64,000 bases of DNA from Cupriavidus necator N-1. Its GTDB lineage: Bacteria; Pseudomonadota; Gammaproteobacteria; Burkholderiales; Burkholderiaceae. Below, one piece after another: positions 61,006 to 64,000 of this stretch. The DNA lies in the NCBI RefSeq assembly GCF_000219215.1, contig NC_015723.1, forward strand, positions 558,001 through 622,000, written 5' to 3'. Under the pieces are notes generated by a model. That model did not search any database, was not told the origin of the DNA, and saw only the letters and a list, made by a program, of their open reading frames with translations. Position numbers and translations under genes: made by a program. The first letter of the stretch is position 1. The number at the start of each line of letters is the position of its first letter.

Positions 61006-61024
61006 CTAGTCCCAACAGACGATG
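61006..61024 (+). promoter_or_regulatory. Shared 19-bp motif, site 13 (before HsaA-like gene)
   Basis: CTAGTCCCAACAGACGATG, among the best matches, 71 bp before the HsaA-like start. The -10 region is not distinct (AAACAT at 20 bases). Confidence 0.6.
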
Positions 61025-61095
61025 GCACCCCGCCCCGCCGGTGCAAACATCGATGCCAGCCCAAGACAAAGCGACATAGCAACAAGGAGACCGCG

Positions 61096-62289
61096 GTGCA
61101 TCACGACAACAATCCCAAGGAACTGGCGGCACGGCTGATCGCGCGTGCCGAACAGATGATTCCGGTGCTGGCCCAGCGCGCCGCGCAGGCCGAGGCCGAA
61201 GCGCGCATTCCCGCCGAGACCATTGCCGACATGCAGGCCGCGGGCTTCTTCAAGGTGCTGCAGCCCCGCCGCCACGGCGGCTACGAGCTCGATCCGCAGA
61301 CCTTCTTCCGCATCCAGATGGCGCTGGCCAAGGGCTGCATGTCGACCGCCTGGGTCTATGGCGTGGTCGGTGTGCACAACTGGCAGCTGGCGCTGTTCGA
61401 CGAGCGCGCGCAGCAGGAAGTGTGGGGCAGCAACCCTGCCACGCTGATCGCCTCGACCTATATGCCGGTGGGCAAGGTCACGCCGGTCGAAGGCGGCTAT
61501 CGCTTCTCCGGCCACTGGAAGTTCTCCAGCGGCAGCGAGCTGTGCGACTGGATCTTCCTGGGCGGGCTGGTGCCGCCGGCCGAGCCGGGCGGCGCCTATG
61601 ACTACCGCACCTTCCTGCTGCCGCGCTCCGACTACAAGATCGTGCGCAACTGGGATGTGCTGGGCCTGCGTGCGACCGGCAGCCACGATATCGTGGTCGA
61701 GGACGTGTTCGTGCCCGATTACCGCACCCACCGCGCCGTCGATGGCGCCATGGGCACCAGCCCGGGGCTGGCGGTCAATGACGCGCCGCTGTACCGGCTG
61801 CCGTTCGCGCAGATCTTTGTGCGCGCGGTGTGCACCGCCTGCATCGGGGCGCTGGAAGGCACGCTCGATGACTTTGTCGCCTATGCCGACGGCCGCGTCA
61901 GCAGCAACGGTGGCGGCAAGACTGCGGAAGACGGCGGCGCGCAGATGGCTTGCGCCAACGCGCAGGTGGCCATCGACGAGATGCGAACCATCCTTGAACG
62001 CAACTTCGACGAGCTGCTGGCCGTTGCGCGTGAAGGCGGCCAGGTGCAGACCCCGCGCCGCCTGCATTTCCGCTACCAGTCCGCGCAAGTGGCCGAGCGC
62101 TGCGCGCAACTGGCCAACGGCCTGCTGCGCTATGCCGGCGGCAACGGCATCTACCGCAGCAACCCGATGGTGCGCCGTTTCCTCGACCTGCATGCGGCCC
62201 GCGCCCACTACGCCAACAACCTGGACCGCTTCGGCCAGAACCTGGGCGGCGTGATGATGGGCCGCGCCAACACTGACTTCTTCATCTGA
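61096..62289 (+). CDS. HsaA-like flavin-dependent monooxygenase (acyl-CoA dehydrogenase fold)
   Basis: A 397-residue acyl-CoA-dehydrogenase-fold protein of the group C/D flavin hydroxylase type: IPAETIADMQAAGFFKVLQPRRHGGYELDPQTFFRIQMALAKGCMSTAWVYGVVGVHNWQLALFD, SGHWKFSSGSELCDWIFLGG and VRNWDVLGLRATGSHDIVVEDVFVPDYR. These are typical of HsaA and related two-component monooxygenases that hydroxylate phenols (3-HSA in steroid breakdown) rather than of dehydrogenases. GTG start with AAGGAG six bases upstream. Followed 26 bp later by the KstD-like gene. The flavin reductase partner (HsaB) is not in the window. Confidence 0.88.
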   Translation: MHHDNNPKELAARLIARAEQMIPVLAQRAAQAEAEARIPAETIADMQAAGFFKVLQPRRHGGYELDPQTFFRIQMALAKGCMSTAWVYGVVGVHNWQLALFDERAQQEVWGSNPATLIASTYMPVGKVTPVEGGYRFSGHWKFSSGSELCDWIFLGGLVPPAEPGGAYDYRTFLLPRSDYKIVRNWDVLGLRATGSHDIVVEDVFVPDYRTHRAVDGAMGTSPGLAVNDAPLYRLPFAQIFVRAVCTACIGALEGTLDDFVAYADGRVSSNGGGKTAEDGGAQMACANAQVAIDEMRTILERNFDELLAVAREGGQVQTPRRLHFRYQSAQVAERCAQLANGLLRYAGGNGIYRSNPMVRRFLDLHAARAHYANNLDRFGQNLGGVMMGRANTDFFI

Positions 62290-62315
62290 GCCGCGCGCCG
62301 GCACGGAGACCCAAT

Positions 62316-64000
62316 ATGAGCCAGAGCAGAGCGCGCATGCAGCCCAGCGAGTTTGACGTGGTGGTGGTCGGCTCGGGCGCCGGCGGCATGCTGGCCGCCT
62401 GCCGCGCCGCGGACCGCGGACTGTCGGTGGTGGTGCTGGAAAAGAGCAGCCAGTACGGCGGCACCTCGGCGGTGTCCGGCGGCGGCATCTGGATTCCGCT
62501 CAACCACCATATCGCGCCGGCAGGCGGGCGCGACGACTACGCCACGGCGCTGGAATACATCCTGGCGTGCGCCGGCGAGCACGGCGATCCGCAGCGCGTG
62601 CGCGCCTATCTTGAGCAGGCGCCCCGCATGCTCCAGTACCTGGAGCAGCAGGCCGGCGTGCGCTACTACACGCTGCCGCGCTACGCGGACTACTTCCAGA
62701 AGGTTCCGGGTGCGATGCCGGGTTACCGCGCGCTCGACCCGATGCCGTTCGATGGCGCGCAGCTGCGCGAGGAATTCTCGCGGCTGCGGCCGCCGTCGCC
62801 AGGCACGCTGGTGGGCGGGCGCGTGGCCGTGACCTCGGCCGAGGCGCATGCGCTGCTGTGCCGCGCGCCCGGCTGGCTGGGCCTGGCGGCGCGCCAGTTT
62901 TCCCGCTACTGGCTCGACCTGGGCTGGCGCCGCAAGACCCGGCGCGACCGCCGGCTCACGCTCGGCAACAGCCTGGTCGGTGGCCTGCGGCGGGCCATGA
63001 TGGACCGCGCGATCCCGCTGTGGCTCGATACCGCGCTGCAGGACCTGATCGTCGAGGACGGCACCGTCCGCGGCGTGCGCGCGGTGCAGGACGGGCGCGT
63101 GGTGGAGATCCGCGCGCTGCGCGGCGTGATCCTGGCCGCCGGCGGCTTCGAGCGCAACCAGGCCATGCGCGAACAGTACCTGCCGCAACCGACCCAGGCC
63201 GCCTGGAGCGCGACGCCGCCCAACAACACCGGCGACGGCATCCGCGCCGCCCAGGCCGCCGGCGCCGGCGTGGCGCTGATGTCCCACGTCTGGGGCGCAC
63301 CCACCGTGCATGTGCAGGGCGAGGAAAAGCAGCGCGCGCTCTTTATCGAGCGCGCCATGCCCGGCTGCCTGGTGGTGAACGGGCAGGGCCGGCGCTTCGT
63401 CAACGAGGCCGCGCCGTATTCCGAGTTCGTGCCCGCCATGTACCGCGACCACGAGAAGACCGGCAGCAGCGTGCCGGCGTGGATGGTGTTCGACGCCACC
63501 TTCCGCCACAAATACCCGTGCGGGCCGATCCTGCCCGGCTCGGTCATGCCGGACCGCAGCATTCCGGCAAGCCTGTCCGGCATCCTGGTGCGCGCCGACT
63601 CGCTGGCACAGCTGGCGCAGCGGATCGGTGTCGATGCCGGCGGCCTGGCCGACAGCGTGGCGCGCATGAACCGCTACGCGGCCACCGGCGTGGACGAGGA
63701 GTTCGGCAAGGGCGACAACCTGTTCGATACCTACTACAGCGACCCGGCAGTGCAGCCCAACCCGTGCCTGGCGCCGATCGGCAAGGCGCCGTTCTACGCC
63801 GTGCGGCTCGATGCCGGCGACATCGGCACCAAGGGCGGCCTGGTGACGGACGCCAGCGCGCGCGTGCTGCGCGACGACGGCACCGCCATTGCCGGGCTCT
63901 TCGCCATCGGCAATACCAGTGCCTCGATGATGGGCACCAGCTATCCCGGCGCGGGCTCCACCCTGGGCCCGGCCATGACCTTCGGCTTTATTGCTGCCGA
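62316..64000 (+). CDS. kstD: KstD-like 3-ketosteroid delta-1-dehydrogenase (3' partial)
   Basis: The frame is open from the ATG at 62316 to the window end (561 codons). N-terminal FAD site VVVVGSGAGGMLAACRAADRG, then VLEKSSQYGGTSAVSGGGIWIPLN. Near the end, PFYAVRLDAGDIGTKGGLVTDASARVL and FAIGNTSASMMGTSYPGAGSTLGPAMTFGFIAA carry the KstD-type Tyr and Gly motifs, which set it apart from fumarate reductases. It inserts the 1,2 double bond of 3-ketosteroids, the step before 9-alpha-hydroxylation opens ring B. The last residues lie beyond the window. Confidence 0.9.
   Translation, partial: MSQSRARMQPSEFDVVVVGSGAGGMLAACRAADRGLSVVVLEKSSQYGGTSAVSGGGIWIPLNHHIAPAGGRDDYATALEYILACAGEHGDPQRVRAYLEQAPRMLQYLEQQAGVRYYTLPRYADYFQKVPGAMPGYRALDPMPFDGAQLREEFSRLRPPSPGTLVGGRVAVTSAEAHALLCRAPGWLGLAARQFSRYWLDLGWRRKTRRDRRLTLGNSLVGGLRRAMMDRAIPLWLDTALQDLIVEDGTVRGVRAVQDGRVVEIRALRGVILAAGGFERNQAMREQYLPQPTQAAWSATPPNNTGDGIRAAQAAGAGVALMSHVWGAPTVHVQGEEKQRALFIERAMPGCLVVNGQGRRFVNEAAPYSEFVPAMYRDHEKTGSSVPAWMVFDATFRHKYPCGPILPGSVMPDRSIPASLSGILVRADSLAQLAQRIGVDAGGLADSVARMNRYAATGVDEEFGKGDNLFDTYYSDPAVQPNPCLAPIGKAPFYAVRLDAGDIGTKGGLVTDASARVLRDDGTAIAGLFAIGNTSASMMGTSYPGAGSTLGPAMTFGFIAA

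Noticed and set aside
1..64000. Genomic island or prophage borders
   Set aside because: No integrase, tRNA end, att repeat or conjugation gene is visible; a single IS element is not enough to define an island.

Overview
The window is about 67% GC, densely coded and built like a large Burkholderiaceae replicon. The heavy-metal RND efflux system, Bug-type solute-binding proteins next to LysR regulators, the intergenic hairpin repeats and the overall gene style point to Cupriavidus (or a close relative such as Ralstonia). No rRNA, tRNA, phage, integrase or CRISPR was seen. The only clear mobile element is one complete IS256-family insertion sequence (13978-15363) with an 8-bp target duplication.

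Layout. 1-5.7 kb: the 3' part of a czcCBA-type metal efflux operon. 6-7 kb: two small stress or envelope proteins. 7.1-9.1 kb: an orphan 7-TM sensor kinase facing a hotdog thioesterase. 9.3-13.5 kb: a GntR-controlled operon of a ThDP enzyme, a DUF35 Zn-ribbon protein and a thiolase-fold protein that lacks the thiolase cysteine. 13.5-15.6 kb: a pair of inverted repeats with the IS inserted in one arm. 15.6-19.3 kb: a small unknown protein, a BcsZ-type cellulase, a lipoprotein and an exported SurE homologue.

19.4-29.2 kb holds the lower steps of an aromatic/steroid (9,10-seco type) catabolic pathway: aldolase, acylating aldehyde dehydrogenase, oxopentenoate hydratase, outer-membrane protein, meta-cleavage hydrolase, SDRs and a delta-5-3-ketosteroid isomerase with all three catalytic residues. 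The theme returns at 59-64 kb with a luciferase-like monooxygenase, an HsaA-like flavin monooxygenase and a KstD-like delta-1-dehydrogenase that runs off the end. 29-46 kb is a mixed accessory block: a hydroxyacid dehydrogenase plus broken glycerate kinase, a CoA-transferase/HMG-CoA-lyase/Bug operon, a LysR/Bug/M20 peptidase unit, a glutamine synthetase paralogue and several MarR-type units.

46-59 kb is the most unusual part. Two paralogous LuxR-type regulators flank (i) a dedicated PAPS-synthesis pair (cysD and a cysN-cysC fusion), (ii) a divergent operon of a DUF1214 protein, a PAPS-type sulfotransferase, an SDR and a DHH phosphoesterase, and (iii) an operon of an SDR, an HSL-type esterase and a degenerate RibBA paralogue. 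A recurring ~19-bp sequence, roughly [C/T]TAGTCC-N3-CGGACGATG, lies in the correct orientation in front of the steroid genes, the sulfonation genes, the RibBA-like operon and both LuxR genes. In most cases it sits 19-23 bases upstream of a TAnnnT hexamer, which places its centre near -42. This suggests one LuxR-type regulon that ties steroid-like catabolism to a PAPS-dependent sulfonation module; that link is my inference.
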